Below are positions 1 through 8,449 of a stretch of DNA of 64,000 nucleotides, piece by piece (position 1 is the stretch's first letter; the number at the start of each line of letters is the position of its first letter). Made by a program: the position numbers and the translations under genes. The DNA comes from Mucilaginibacter achroorhodeus. Lineage in GTDB: Bacteria; Bacteroidota; Bacteroidia; Sphingobacteriales; Sphingobacteriaceae. The stretch lies in contig NZ_VOEI01000001.1 in NCBI RefSeq assembly GCF_007846095.1, positions 62,001 to 126,000 of the forward strand. Reading direction: 5' to 3'. Below the pieces are notes generated by a model. The model had not been told where the DNA came from, did no database searches, and saw only the letters and a program-made list of their open reading frames with translations.

Positions 1-596
1 TTTGAAAAACCAATGCAATCAAATTTGAAATTGGTATTACCGGGTATATCATCTACCACACCTGCCACGGTAAAAGGCATACCTGACTTCGACATCATAT
101 TCACCGTTTTGTTGATGATGGTTTCGTGTTTCGGGAACAGCACCTCAGCGGTTTCCTTTGAGAGTAAAGTGGTAGGTAACTGACTGTCGGGCTTTAGGTT
201 AAAACCTTTAGGCTTTATACCTAATATTTTTGCAATAGAATAATCGGCACCGGCCCATTTCTTGATCAAAAATCTACCGTCGGATGTATAAAAAGGTATC
301 TGAAATAGCGCAGTATTTGTCCTGCCGACTTCCTCTATCTCCGGGCATTGGGCTTTTAAGGTAGCTGCTAATGGTGCCGGTGTGTAAGGCGATGGGCCAT
401 TGGGCAACTCGCGCTCTACTAAATAAACGCGCTTATAATTTTTGTTCCACTTATCGTAGCTGGTTTCATGATCTACGTACAGCGTTACAAATATGAATGC
501 GGCCAGACCTAAAGAAAGACCTAAGATGTTTAATAAGTTATACCATTTCGCTTTTAAAAAAGTGCGGAAGGCAATTTTAAAGTCTAAGTTATTCAT
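1..596 (-). CDS. ABC transporter permease, FtsX/MacB type (3' end cut by window)
   Basis: This is the N-terminal ~198 residues of an inner-membrane ABC permease of the FtsX/MacB_PCD kind; the rest lies left of the window. The ATG at 596 opens MNNLDFKIAFR, a typical Bacteroidota start for this family. A transmembrane helix at about residues 20-42 is followed by a periplasmic core region with a GVVDDIPGNTNF-like segment. Family members usually have about 790 residues and act in macrolide/peptide efflux or lipoprotein handling with a separate ATPase. No ATPase is visible here, so the substrate is unknown. Confidence 0.8.
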   Translation of the reverse strand, partial: MNNLDFKIAFRTFLKAKWYNLLNILGLSLGLAAFIFVTLYVDHETSYDKWNKNYKRVYLVERELPNGPSPYTPAPLAATLKAQCPEIEEVGRTNTALFQIPFYTSDGRFLIKKWAGADYSIAKILGIKPKGFNLKPDSQLPTTLLSKETAEVLFPKHETIINKTVNMMSKSGMPFTVAGVVDDIPGNTNFKFDCIGFS

Positions 597-668
597 GGCG
601 ATATCTGAATATCTCAAAATAATATTTTATTTTTAAAATTTAAACAAAATATTATTCCCTACACTACC

Positions 669-1097
669 TCAATCCTCTTTCACCATTTTGTAATGCTGAA
701 TACCCGCTTCTTCAAATTGCGGGCCCGAAGGCTTGAAGCCGAATTTTTCATACAAGCCTACCGCCTGCACTTGCGCGTGTAGATAAACATAGGTGGCATG
801 GGCAGGCAGATCTGCTAAAACAGCTTTTATCAAAGCCTGCCCTATACCGTAGCCACGGTATTTGTCCAGTACCGCAAAACGTTCTAATTTGTACCCTTTA
901 TCGGTTTTTCGATAACGGGCAGCGCCGGCAGGTTGGCCCTCAACAGTCGCCAGGAAGTGCGTAGCATCATCATTAAACTCGCTCTCCAGATCAGGTGGGC
1001 AATTTTGTCCGTCAACAAAAACTTCGCGCCTTATGGCAAATGCTTTTTCAAGATCAATTGGGTCACTTATGCGTTTTGCTTCTGTTTCTAACGGCAT
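669..1097 (-). CDS. GNAT family N-acetyltransferase
   Basis: A 142-residue single-domain GNAT acetyltransferase, predicted to move an acetyl group from acetyl-CoA to an amine. The acetyl-CoA binding motif A is seen as RGYGIG at residues 81-86, after the beta-strand LERFAVLDKY. The opening IRREVFVDGQ resembles the ElaA/YjcF-like subgroup. Its start overlaps the 3' end of the upstream low-affinity iron permease-family gene by 35 bp, so the two are probably co-transcribed. The substrate cannot be told from sequence. Confidence 0.85.
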   Translation of the reverse strand: MPLETEAKRISDPIDLEKAFAIRREVFVDGQNCPPDLESEFNDDATHFLATVEGQPAGAARYRKTDKGYKLERFAVLDKYRGYGIGQALIKAVLADLPAHATYVYLHAQVQAVGLYEKFGFKPSGPQFEEAGIQHYKMVKED

Positions 1098-1572
1098 TTT
1101 GATAATGCTTTTTGGTTTTCAGGCTGGTTATCTTTTCGTTGTGATTCTCCTCCGCAGCGTCTATCGAGTGCGTGCACGTGATATCATCATCTTGTCCCGC
1201 CAATTTAGCCAATTTCACATAAAATTTGGCTAACTGGTCAAGTTCAGTTTCGGTAAGATCCTCAATGTTCACCATACGGTTACTTGCTCCCTGGTGAGAT
1301 GCCAGCAACTCGTTCAGCTTTAAGTGTACCGCTTTTGAATCCTTATTCTGCGATTTCTGGATCAGGAATACCATTAAAAAGGTAATGATTGTTGTGCCTG
1401 TATTGATAACCAATTGCCATGTATCAGAGTATTTGAATACCGGCCCGGTTATGATCCAAATAATAATGACGGCTGTTGCGGCGATAAAAGCAGCAGAGCT
1501 ACCTGTAGCAATGGTTGCCCAGTTAGCAAATCTTTCAAAAAAGTTTTTGTTGCGGTGTTTTTGTATGGCCAT
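1063..1572 (-). CDS. Low-affinity iron permease family membrane protein
   Basis: A protein of about 169 residues with two hydrophobic helices at about residues 22-42 and 55-71, joined by a short loop, and a soluble helical tail with the segment EDLTETELDQLAKFYVKL. This matches the bacterial low-affinity iron permease family (PF04120), whose transport role in bacteria is not proven. I chose the ATG at 1572 (MAIQKHRNKN), because the reading frame further upstream opens only with TTG. The C-terminal ~30 residues are low-complexity and overlap the GNAT start by 35 bp. Confidence 0.75.
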   Translation of the reverse strand: MAIQKHRNKNFFERFANWATIATGSSAAFIAATAVIIIWIITGPVFKYSDTWQLVINTGTTIITFLMVFLIQKSQNKDSKAVHLKLNELLASHQGASNRMVNIEDLTETELDQLAKFYVKLAKLAGQDDDITCTHSIDAAEENHNEKITSLKTKKHYQNAVRNRSKTHK

Positions 1573-1603
1573 GATTTGTAGGGTATTTAGCCACAACTAA
1601 AAA

Positions 1604-1635
1604 AAAGCGCCAATGTTTTTCAACATTGGCGCTTT
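1604..1635 (-). terminator. Rho-independent terminator of fbaA
   Basis: A perfect 14-bp stem (1604-1617 with 1622-1635) closes a 4-nt loop. On the minus strand it is followed by a run of eight U from 1606 to 1599. It lies directly after the aldolase stop codon and separates fbaA from the iron permease-family gene. Confidence 0.85.
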
Positions 1636-1656
1636 AAACTCCTTTTAGCTATATTG

Positions 1657-2736
1657 TTACAATTTGCTATTCACATCAAGGCAGTTAAGGTCGGCAAAAG
1701 CATCTGTTAAGCGTTTAACAAAAGTTTCTTCGCCTTTACGCAACCATACGCGTGGATCGTAATATTTTTTGTTCGGAGAATCGTCGCCATCAGGGCTTCC
1801 AATCTGCGATTGCAGGTAAGCTTCCTTTGATTGATAGTAATCCTTAATACCTTCCCAGAAAGCCCATTGCATATCGGTATCGATATTCATTTTGATTGCA
1901 CCGTAAGAGATAGCTTCGCGAATCTCTTCCTGGCTTGAACCAGAACCACCATGGAAAACAAAGTTGATAGGTTTGTCGGCAGTAAGGTTATGTTTCTCTT
2001 TCAAAAACTCTTGTGAGTTGTGCAGGATAACCGGCATCAATTTAACATTACCCGGTTTGTATACACCGTGTACATTACCAAAGGCAGCCGCAACAGTAAA
2101 ACGGTGGCTAACTTTTGATAATTCTTCGTAAGCGTAAGCAACTTCTTCAGGCTGGGTGTAAAGGCGTGAGCTGTCAACATCAGAGTTGTCAACACCATCT
2201 TCTTCACCACCGGTTACACCAAGCTCTATCTCAACAGTCATGTCCATTTTAGCCATACGTTGTAAATATTTAGCCGAGATCTCGATGTTCTCTTCAATAG
2301 GCTCTTCAGAAAGGTCAAGCATGTGTGATGAGAACAATGGCTTGCCGGTTTCAGCAAAGAACTTTTCGCCGTGCTCTAATAAACCATCTATCCATGGCAA
2401 TAATTTTTTTGCGGCATGGTCTGTATGTAAAATAACCGCAACACCGTAGTGCTCGGCTAATAAATGCACGTGTTTAGCTGCAGATACAGCGCCCAAAATG
2501 CAGGCTTGCAGTTTTGAGTTATCTAATGATTTGCCTGCGTAAAACTGCGCACCACCGTTTGATAACTGAATAATTACAGGAGAATTAACTGCCTTGGCAG
2601 TTTCCATTACAGCGTTAACAGAGTTTGTACCAATTACGTTTACTGCAGGTAATGCAAACTGATGTTTTTTAGCTGCTTCAAATAGTTCCTGCACTTGATC
2701 GCCGTGCAGAACGCCTTTATAATTTTTTAAATCCAT
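1657..2736 (-). CDS. fbaA: Class II fructose-bisphosphate aldolase
   Basis: About 359 residues, the usual length for class IIA zinc-dependent aldolase, which cleaves fructose-1,6-bisphosphate to dihydroxyacetone phosphate and glyceraldehyde-3-phosphate in glycolysis. Visible family signatures are GVLHGDQVQELF at the start, the catalytic/zinc segment VILHTDHAAKKLLPW, the VEIELGVTGGEEDG zinc/phosphate segment, and the VFHGGSGS phosphate loop. An alternative ATG two codons earlier (2742) exists; MDLKNYKGVLHG fits the family start better. It is monocistronic, with its own terminator downstream and a divergent intergenic region shared with accD. Confidence 0.95.
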   Translation of the reverse strand: MDLKNYKGVLHGDQVQELFEAAKKHQFALPAVNVIGTNSVNAVMETAKAVNSPVIIQLSNGGAQFYAGKSLDNSKLQACILGAVSAAKHVHLLAEHYGVAVILHTDHAAKKLLPWIDGLLEHGEKFFAETGKPLFSSHMLDLSEEPIEENIEISAKYLQRMAKMDMTVEIELGVTGGEEDGVDNSDVDSSRLYTQPEEVAYAYEELSKVSHRFTVAAAFGNVHGVYKPGNVKLMPVILHNSQEFLKEKHNLTADKPINFVFHGGSGSSQEEIREAISYGAIKMNIDTDMQWAFWEGIKDYYQSKEAYLQSQIGSPDGDDSPNKKYYDPRVWLRKGEETFVKRLTDAFADLNCLDVNSKL

Positions 2737-3037
2737 GAGCATTTGTTTGGGCTTCGAAGTTATAAAAATTTAATGTTTTGCATAATTATTATCATCTATT
2801 TTTGATTTAATAAGCTGAAATATAAGCGAATTAGGTGCAATCAAAATAATGCTACCTGTTTAATAGGCATTCGTAGAAAGTTAATAGTGTAATATATACA
2901 ACAAGCCCGGTAGGTTACTGCCTGAAATACAACACTAAATGCTTTATAAACCGAAGCATAGTGTGCCGGTTAAATTTCTGCAATCAATTACAAGCTTTTT
3001 TTGTTTCTTTGCAGTTACTTTTAACCACTTTTAAGAT

Positions 3038-3919
3038 ATGGCTTGGTTTAAGCGCGAAATTAAAGGCATTATTACCACTACAGAGGAGAAGAAGGAAGCA
3101 CCGGACGGTATATGGAACAAGTGCCCAAATTGTAAAAAACCGCTTCACTACTCTGAACAAGTTGAAAACCAGTACGTTTGCCACTATTGCGGTTTTCACT
3201 TACGTATAGGCTCTAAAGAATACTTTTCGGTACTGTTTGATGAGAACCAGTTTACCGAACTATTTGCAGAACTTCATTCTGGCGACCCCTTAAATTTTAC
3301 CGACAGCAAAAAATACAGCGACAGGCTTAAAGAAACTCAAAGTAAAACCGGCCTTACCGATGCTATCCGTGCTGCCGTTGGCAAAATGAACGGACAGGAC
3401 ATTGTTATTGCCTGTATGGATTTTAACTTTATAGGCGGCTCAATGGGTTCTGTTGTGGGCGAAAAGATTGCCCGTTCTATCGATTACAGCATTGAGCACA
3501 AAGTGCCCTTCCTGATGATCTCAAAATCGGGCGGTGCACGTATGATGGAGGCTGCTTTCTCGCTGATGCAGATGGCTAAAACATCAGCAAAGCTGGCGTT
3601 GCTGGCACAAGCTAAAGTTCCGTACATATCTTTATTAACCGACCCTACAACAGGTGGTGTTACCGCATCGTATGCAATGCTTGGCGATATCAACATTGCT
3701 GAACCCGGCGCATTAATAGGTTTTGCCGGCCCACGCGTTATTAAAGAAACTATTAAGAAAGACCTGCCTAAAGGTTTTCAAACAGCAGAATTTGTATTAG
3801 AGCACGGTTTCCTTGATTTCATCGTTGACCGCAGGGAGATGAAAGAGAAATTAGCATCATTTCTTAAGATGCTTGCACCTTACGGAATTAAAGAAGAAGA
3901 ACCTGCTAAAGCTGAATAA
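3038..3919 (+). CDS. accD: Acetyl-CoA carboxylase carboxyltransferase subunit beta
   Basis: A 293-residue AccD that carries out the carboxyltransferase step of malonyl-CoA synthesis with AccA. The N-terminal four-cysteine zinc ribbon is intact at C29, C32, C48 and C51. The crotonase-like carboxyltransferase domain follows, with [12 protein letters not shown] and [16 protein letters not shown] motifs for acetyl-CoA binding. The length is normal. It is followed immediately by a strong terminator and stands alone in the window, as accD often does in Bacteroidota. Confidence 0.97.
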   Translation: MAWFKREIKGIITTTEEKKEAPDGIWNKCPNCKKPLHYSEQVENQYVCHYCGFHLRIGSKEYFSVLFDENQFTELFAELHSGDPLNFTDSKKYSDRLKETQSKTGLTDAIRAAVGKMNGQDIVIACMDFNFIGGSMGSVVGEKIARSIDYSIEHKVPFLMISKSGGARMMEAAFSLMQMAKTSAKLALLAQAKVPYISLLTDPTTGGVTASYAMLGDINIAEPGALIGFAGPRVIKETIKKDLPKGFQTAEFVLEHGFLDFIVDRREMKEKLASFLKMLAPYGIKEEEPAKAE

Positions 3920-3939
3920 GCTTTGTTTAAAATATTGTG

Positions 3940-3967
3940 AAGGCCATCTGCGAGTATGGCCTTTTTT
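3940..3967 (+). terminator. Rho-independent terminator of accD
   Basis: An 8-bp stem (3940-3947 with 3956-3963) with an 8-nt loop runs into a T tract ending at 3967. It sits 20 nt after the accD stop. Confidence 0.85.
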
Positions 3968-3988
3968 GTTGGTTAAATTACTGGAGAA

Positions 3989-4414
3989 TTACTCACCCGG
4001 TCATCGCTTCGCTTGACCACCATCTCTTCGGTTTGCGAAAAGAGGGAATTGGGCTTATTCTAACTCTCTCTGCCTAACTGGTCGATGTTTAGCAACAGCG
4101 TACTTCGTCCCAAAATGGTGTAAGCTTTCAGCTTACGCAAGCAGGATGCTTGCTTTGTTTGTGGTCGAAGCTACAAGCTTCAACCAGTGAAGCTCTTACC
4201 CTCTTTGCGCAGCAGAGAGGTCGACCAGCATAGCGCAGTCGGGGTGAGTTACTCCGCCAACTGGTCGAAGTTTAGCAATAGCGTAACTTCGTCCCTAAGT
4301 TAAGCAAGCTTTCAGCTCACGCAAGCAGCATGCTTGCTTTGTTCAACCAGTGTAGCTCCTACCCTCTTTGCGCAGCAGAGAGGGTCGACCAGCGAAGCGT
4401 AGTCGGGGTGAGTT
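3989..4414. repeat. Structured intergenic repeat element with inverted ends and two internal tandem copies
   Basis: This 573-bp gap between accD and the [2Fe-2S] gene holds no gene. Two diverged direct copies (about 4076-4250 and 4259-4414) share the order AACTGGTCGA..., a short hairpin around AAGCTTTCAGCT, a GCAAGCA/TGCTTGC palindrome, a CTCTTTGCGCAGCAGAGAG segment, and the ending GTCGGGGTGAGTT. The left edge (about 3990-4046) is an imperfect inverted copy of the last ~53 bp, so the whole block has inverted ends of about 55 bp. This looks like a non-coding, MITE- or REP-like element; its family is not identified. Confidence 0.75.
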
Positions 4415-4492
4415 AACGATAAACCCATCAAATAAACCACTCTCAAAAACAAACCCGATATTTGTAAGTTGAATTACTAAAGTGAAATTAAT

Positions 4493-4741
4493 ATGGGCAA
4501 GTTCCCCGTTCCTGATAAAACGTTGTTTATATGTACCGGCAGCAAATGCGCTAAACGTGGCGGAAAAGACACTTATAAAGCAGCAAAGAGGTTTGCCAAA
4601 TACAGCGGACAGGATATAGAAGTGATACGTATAGAATGTACAGACCGGTGCGATTGGGCGCCGGTCTGTACTATATCTCCCGGCAATATCTGGCTAAAAG
4701 AGTATTCGGAGAAAGATGTTTTAAAACTGATGACCGATTAA
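4493..4741 (+). CDS. Thioredoxin-like [2Fe-2S] ferredoxin domain protein
   Basis: An 82-residue protein with the thioredoxin-like ferredoxin cysteine pattern: C14, C19, C49 and C53, with a further C59. This predicts one [2Fe-2S] cluster and an electron-transfer role in the cytoplasm. Its length equals one domain, like the NuoE C-terminal fold. Its stop codon directly abuts the stop codon of the convergent ferritin gene. That pairing recalls the bacterioferritin/Bfd partnership, although Bfd has a different fold, so a role in ferritin iron release is only a hypothesis. Confidence 0.85.
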   Translation: MGKFPVPDKTLFICTGSKCAKRGGKDTYKAAKRFAKYSGQDIEVIRIECTDRCDWAPVCTISPGNIWLKEYSEKDVLKLMTD

Positions 4742-5278
4742 TTAATCGGCTGCTTCGCTGTCGTATTTGATTTTACCAACATGGCGGTCAATTTCCCACG
4801 CACCGGTACCTTCAACACCAATAACTTCAAACAGCTCAAGCGCACGGCGGGCTTTGTATTCTTCCTCGCGTTGCTCTTTCAGAAACCAGTTTAAAAACTC
4901 ATTGGTTACATAATCCTGCTCGTTTAAGCAACGTGCGTAGATCTTCTTGATAGATTGCGTAACGCTTATCTCCTGGTCAAGCGCATCCTCAAATACCTCG
5001 CGGAATGAATTATACTCTTGTTTGATGCCTGTAACCTCCGGTGATACGGCATTACCGCCCATATCCAGAATGTATTTGTAAAACTTTAGCTGGTGATGGC
5101 GCTCTTCTTCTGCCTGCTTAAAAAAGTACTCTGAAGAATAATCAAAACCGTTACGGTTACACCATGAGGCCATGGCTAAATATATAGATGAAGACAATGC
5201 TTCTTTCCTTACTTGATGGTTTAAAAGCTCTTCTACTTCTGTAGAAAGAAGGCTTTTTACACGGATCAGATCTTTCAT
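4742..5278 (-). CDS. ftnA: Ferritin (non-heme, catalytic)
   Basis: A 178-residue four-helix ferritin that oxidises Fe2+ and stores it in a protein cage. All ferroxidase-centre ligands expected from E. coli FtnA are present at matching spacing: E26, Y33, E59, H62, E103 and Q136. There is no haem-ligand signature for bacterioferritin. It converges with the [2Fe-2S] gene with zero spacing; the junction is a 16-bp palindrome (4734-4749) made from both ends. It is probably regulated by iron or oxidative stress, but no clear operator was identified. Confidence 0.95.
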   Translation of the reverse strand: MKDLIRVKSLLSTEVEELLNHQVRKEALSSSIYLAMASWCNRNGFDYSSEYFFKQAEEERHHQLKFYKYILDMGGNAVSPEVTGIKQEYNSFREVFEDALDQEISVTQSIKKIYARCLNEQDYVTNEFLNWFLKEQREEEYKARRALELFEVIGVEGTGAWEIDRHVGKIKYDSEAAD

Positions 5279-5350
5279 ATTGTGTATTTAGATTATTGTT
5301 AAATTTTATAGTCAACAAGTGTGCCGACTTAAGCATTTAAACAATAATAC

Positions 5351-5364
5351 GGCTCATTTGAGCC
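5351..5364. promoter_or_regulatory. 14-bp palindrome upstream of ferritin
   Basis: GGCTCATTTGAGCC is a perfect inverted repeat with a 2-nt centre, 72 bp upstream of the ferritin start, in the 128-bp gap between ferritin and the gene at 5406-5774. It has no following T run, so an operator is as likely as a terminator. Which regulator would bind is unknown. Confidence 0.35.
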
Positions 5365-5405
5365 ATCCGTTCAAAATAAAAGCAATATGAATTCAGTCTA
5401 AATTA

Positions 5406-5774
5406 TTAAACAGCAGTGCGGTACAGCTTATCGTGAAGAATATTGTTCAGTTGCAACATTACAAATGTGCCCTGTAACAATTCTTTGAGCTCGATGATCT
5501 GCAGGAGTGTGAGGATATACGTATGGTCGCAAGCGCAAATGAAGATGATCTCAACATCCGGATCTTTTGATGAATCGAGGAGTTTAGCTTCGATATCAAT
5601 GTGGTAAACGGCTTTCTTAAGCTTTTGCAGACAACGGTAATCAAATTTGGCCACCTTACCGGCAAAATTAATGTACCAGCAAGTTTCGGAGTCGCACTGG
5701 TAAACTGTCCCTGCTTTGGTGCTGAACACATCTTCCCAAATCCCTGTTTGTGTTTCTGTAAGCGTTGTAACCAT
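5406..5774 (-). CDS. Conserved small cytoplasmic protein of unknown function
   Basis: About 122 residues starting at the ATG at 5774 (MVTTLTETQT); the frame upstream opens only with TTG. I do not recognise a defined function. It has no signal peptide or membrane helix. Three cysteines near the N-terminus and middle (in YQCDSETCWYINF and YRCLQKL) and a leucine-rich C-terminal helix are the main traits. It resembles small Bacteroidota-only DUF proteins, possibly DUF6686-like. It lies in the same direction as ferritin, 127 bp upstream of it, so a link to iron is possible but unproven. Confidence 0.65.
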   Translation of the reverse strand: MVTTLTETQTGIWEDVFSTKAGTVYQCDSETCWYINFAGKVAKFDYRCLQKLKKAVYHIDIEAKLLDSSKDPDVEIIFICACDHTYILTLLQIIELKELLQGTFVMLQLNNILHDKLYRTAV

Positions 5775-5868
5775 TTCTGACAACAAAAGTCACATTTATT
5801 TATAATTAATCCAAATAATGTTAATAATTATTTATAATGATTATTAACAAGGCTGCTACATTTACAAA

Positions 5869-6519
5869 ATGAAAATAAAGGCTTGCATTTTTGATCTCGA
5901 TGGTGTTCTTGTAGATACCGCTGTTTACCATTACAAAGCGTGGAAACGCCTTGCGAACGAATTGGGGTTCGACTTTACCGAACACCAGAACGAGCAACTA
6001 AAAGGTGTAAGCCGTATGGCCTCCCTTGATCTGATACTGGGCTGGGGTGGAATTAAAGGTATGTCTAACGAGCAAAAAATAGAACTCGCCGACCGCAAAA
6101 ATACCTGGTACACCGAGATGATCGGCGCAATGACACCTTCTGAAATATTGCCCGGCGTCAGAGATTTTGTTATTGCATGCCGCAATGCGGGGCTTAAAAC
6201 GGCTATAGGCTCGGCCAGTAAGAACACGCTTAATATATTGCAAAAATTAGATTTGCAATCTTTTTTTGATGCTGTGATTGATGGCAACAGCGTAAGCGCC
6301 CCAAAACCCGACCCTGAAGTATTCTTAAAAGGCGCTGAAGCCTTAGGCGTATCGCCAGCTGATTGTGTGGTATTTGAAGATGCCGTTGCGGGTATTGAAG
6401 CTGCCATAAATGGTGGCATGAAAACGGTAGGTATCGGCTCACCTGAGGTGCTAACTAAGGCAGAGAAGGTTGTGAGTGGCCTCGACAAGATCACAGTAGT
6501 AGAGTTGGACACGCTTTAA
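5869..6519 (+). CDS. pgmB: Beta-phosphoglucomutase (HAD superfamily)
   Basis: A 216-residue HAD protein, the normal length for beta-phosphoglucomutase, which interconverts beta-glucose-1-phosphate and glucose-6-phosphate in maltose/trehalose breakdown. The nucleophile and acid are D9 and D11 in FDLDGVLVDT. The cap-domain opening YHYKAWKRLANELG, the GVSRMASLDLIL substrate loop, the GSASKN motif II, and the KPDPEVFL...FEDAVAGIEAA acidic motifs all fit PgmB rather than general phosphatases. No maltose phosphorylase is seen nearby, so the metabolic partner lies elsewhere. Confidence 0.88.
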   Translation: MKIKACIFDLDGVLVDTAVYHYKAWKRLANELGFDFTEHQNEQLKGVSRMASLDLILGWGGIKGMSNEQKIELADRKNTWYTEMIGAMTPSEILPGVRDFVIACRNAGLKTAIGSASKNTLNILQKLDLQSFFDAVIDGNSVSAPKPDPEVFLKGAEALGVSPADCVVFEDAVAGIEAAINGGMKTVGIGSPEVLTKAEKVVSGLDKITVVELDTL

Positions 6520-6593
6520 CATAGAAATGCCTGCTACCCTCGCGGCGGCAGGTATTCACACACTCAAATTGAAACTCAAAATTTTTCACTGAA

Positions 6594-6956
6594 CTACCTG
6601 TTCAGTTTGGCACGCTCGCGGATGATAACTTTTACAGCGTGAGCCAAAAAGGTTTTCTGCTCTGCCGACAACAAGTTCACAAAACCGTCGCCATCAAAGC
6701 TGTACACCACATGGTTCTTACCATCATTTTCAGCCCTTAACTTCTTGCCATCCTCATCAAAGAAGAGATATCCCTTGTCTGAAATATGCGCCACACTTGT
6801 TGAATCGCGACTGAAAACCACACTTCCCGAAAATTTGATCTCCTGCTTATGATCTTCGCTTGTGTTGATGATGCGGGTTGTCCTACCTCTGTTACATCCA
6901 GCCATTGAAGCTAATGCGCCTATGGCTATAATCAAAAATCTTACTTGCCTGTTCAT
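6594..6956 (-). CDS. Putative small lipoprotein
   Basis: A 120-residue exported protein with an N-terminal hydrophobic stretch ending in the lipobox-like ASMAGC, giving a lipidated C21. The mature part is hydrophilic, with beta-rich segments (GSVVFSRDSTSVAHISDKGYLFFDEDGKKL). I do not recognise a family. It stands alone, convergent with pgmB. Confidence 0.65.
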   Translation of the reverse strand: MNRQVRFLIIAIGALASMAGCNRGRTTRIINTSEDHKQEIKFSGSVVFSRDSTSVAHISDKGYLFFDEDGKKLRAENDGKNHVVYSFDGDGFVNLLSAEQKTFLAHAVKVIIRERAKLNR

Positions 6957-7181
6957 TGTAATAAGTATTTACGCAAAAATAAACATTACATGGTATTATG
7001 CAATACATAGTACTATTATAATTTATAATATTTTTATTTACAGGTAATTAAATTTGACAGAATACAGTTTTGTATCGTTTTGGGCGTTGCCATCAATATG
7101 TAACAGAAACATTACAGTTCCTTACTTATTGCCACATATAATTATGATTATTATTATATACTTAACCAATCGGCTTAAATT

Positions 7182-8405
7182 ATGCCTCGAAAGCGATTAG
7201 TGCTGTTCGCCCTGTTTTTCTTACCTGTAGCTGCAATTCTTACGCAATGCTTAAGCAACAAGGAGATCGCTGCTACAGATCCGCGAGGTGAAGATTATAC
7301 GGGAGCCAAAACATGTATTAGCTGCCATAAAAATATCGATCAGTCATATATACATACGGCGCATTATCTCGCATCTTCCCTCCCTCCTGATAGTAGTGTT
7401 CATGGCAGTTTTTTTAAGGGAAATGATTCTGTGTACTATAATGATCATGCACACATCATGATGCAGAAAACAGACAGCGGGATGTACCAGGCAAGTTTTA
7501 TAAACGGACAGCAGGTAAACCGCGAACGAATTGACCTGGTAACAGGCGGCGTAAAAGGTGAGACGTATCTATACTGGAAAGAAAACGAATTATTTGAGCT
7601 ACCGGTCTCTTACGACAAAACCAAAAGCAAATGGATAGTAAGCCCCGGGTTTGATACAACCATAGCTAGTTATGATAGGATGGTTAATCTTAGATGCATG
7701 GAATGCCACGCATCTTACGCTAAAACAGAGCCGGGCAAAGTTGCCAGCTTTTCGGGCGAATCAGTTGGTTTTGATAAAAGCTCCGTAGTACTAAAAATAG
7801 ATTGCGAAAGATGCCATGGCCCCGGCAGGCAGCATGCCGAATATCAGTTTAGTAATCCGGACATAAAAACAGCGAAGTATATCACCCGTATTCAATCGCT
7901 TTCACAAACGCAGCAAACAGACCTTTGCGGCACCTGTCACTCGGGCACGCAAACTGATAATAGCCGTTCGATATTTGAATTTAAACCGGGTGATAAACTT
8001 GCCGACTTTAAGAAAAGGGCCGCCTCTGCAGGGCCGCCGGATTTAAAGCACCTGGATGTACACGGCGACCAGCTTGAAATGCTTAAAACGAGTAAGTGCT
8101 TTAGCGCATCCAAAATGAATTGCTCAAGCTGCCACGATCCGCATAAAAAACAGCACGACGAGGCTTTGTACTTTGCTGCAAAATGCGAAACCTGCCACAG
8201 CAACGCCAATCATAACCTTTGCAAAATGACAGGCAAAATCGATGCTGCTGTACTTCGCTCTAAATGTATAGATTGCCACATGCCATTATTGCCATCAAAA
8301 GCGATAGTGAACGAGCAGCAATCTGTGATGATACGCACCCATCACATCGGTGTATATCCTGATGAAACAAGCAAGATATTACAATATTTAAAGGCAAAAA
8401 AATAA
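7182..8405 (+). CDS. Seven-heme c-type cytochrome
   Basis: A 407-residue exported multiheme cytochrome with seven CxxCH motifs at C45, C172, C208, C249, C314, C335 and C362 (first cysteine of each). The N-terminus has a hydrophobic signal ending near C23, possibly a lipoprotein site although Gln at -1 is unusual. The layout resembles the cytochrome c554/NrfB-like multiheme fold used for periplasmic electron transfer. The stop codon is embedded in the left arm of a bidirectional terminator shared with the convergent haem-FG-GAP gene. The electron partner is not known; the haloperoxidase locus next door is a candidate context. Confidence 0.88.
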   Translation: MPRKRLVLFALFFLPVAAILTQCLSNKEIAATDPRGEDYTGAKTCISCHKNIDQSYIHTAHYLASSLPPDSSVHGSFFKGNDSVYYNDHAHIMMQKTDSGMYQASFINGQQVNRERIDLVTGGVKGETYLYWKENELFELPVSYDKTKSKWIVSPGFDTTIASYDRMVNLRCMECHASYAKTEPGKVASFSGESVGFDKSSVVLKIDCERCHGPGRQHAEYQFSNPDIKTAKYITRIQSLSQTQQTDLCGTCHSGTQTDNSRSIFEFKPGDKLADFKKRAASAGPPDLKHLDVHGDQLEMLKTSKCFSASKMNCSSCHDPHKKQHDEALYFAAKCETCHSNANHNLCKMTGKIDAAVLRSKCIDCHMPLLPSKAIVNEQQSVMIRTHHIGVYPDETSKILQYLKAKK

Positions 8406-8428
8406 GCGCCGGGTAACCGGCGCTTATT
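8401..8428. terminator. Bidirectional terminator shared by two convergent cytochrome genes
   Basis: A 12-bp perfect stem (8401-8412 with 8417-8428) closes a GTAA loop. The TAA stop of the seven-heme gene (8403-8405) lies inside the left arm. A run of A before it gives a strong U tract on the minus strand, so it best terminates the haloperoxidase operon, while also serving the plus strand. Confidence 0.85.
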
Positions 8429-8449
8429 TGATATTGGATAGTCTAAAGA

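Noticed and set aside
2887-2901. GTGTA-N5-TACAA between fbaA and accD as a third Nudix operator
   Set aside because: It has one mismatch; one or two such near matches are expected by chance in 64 kb, and the neighbours are housekeeping genes.
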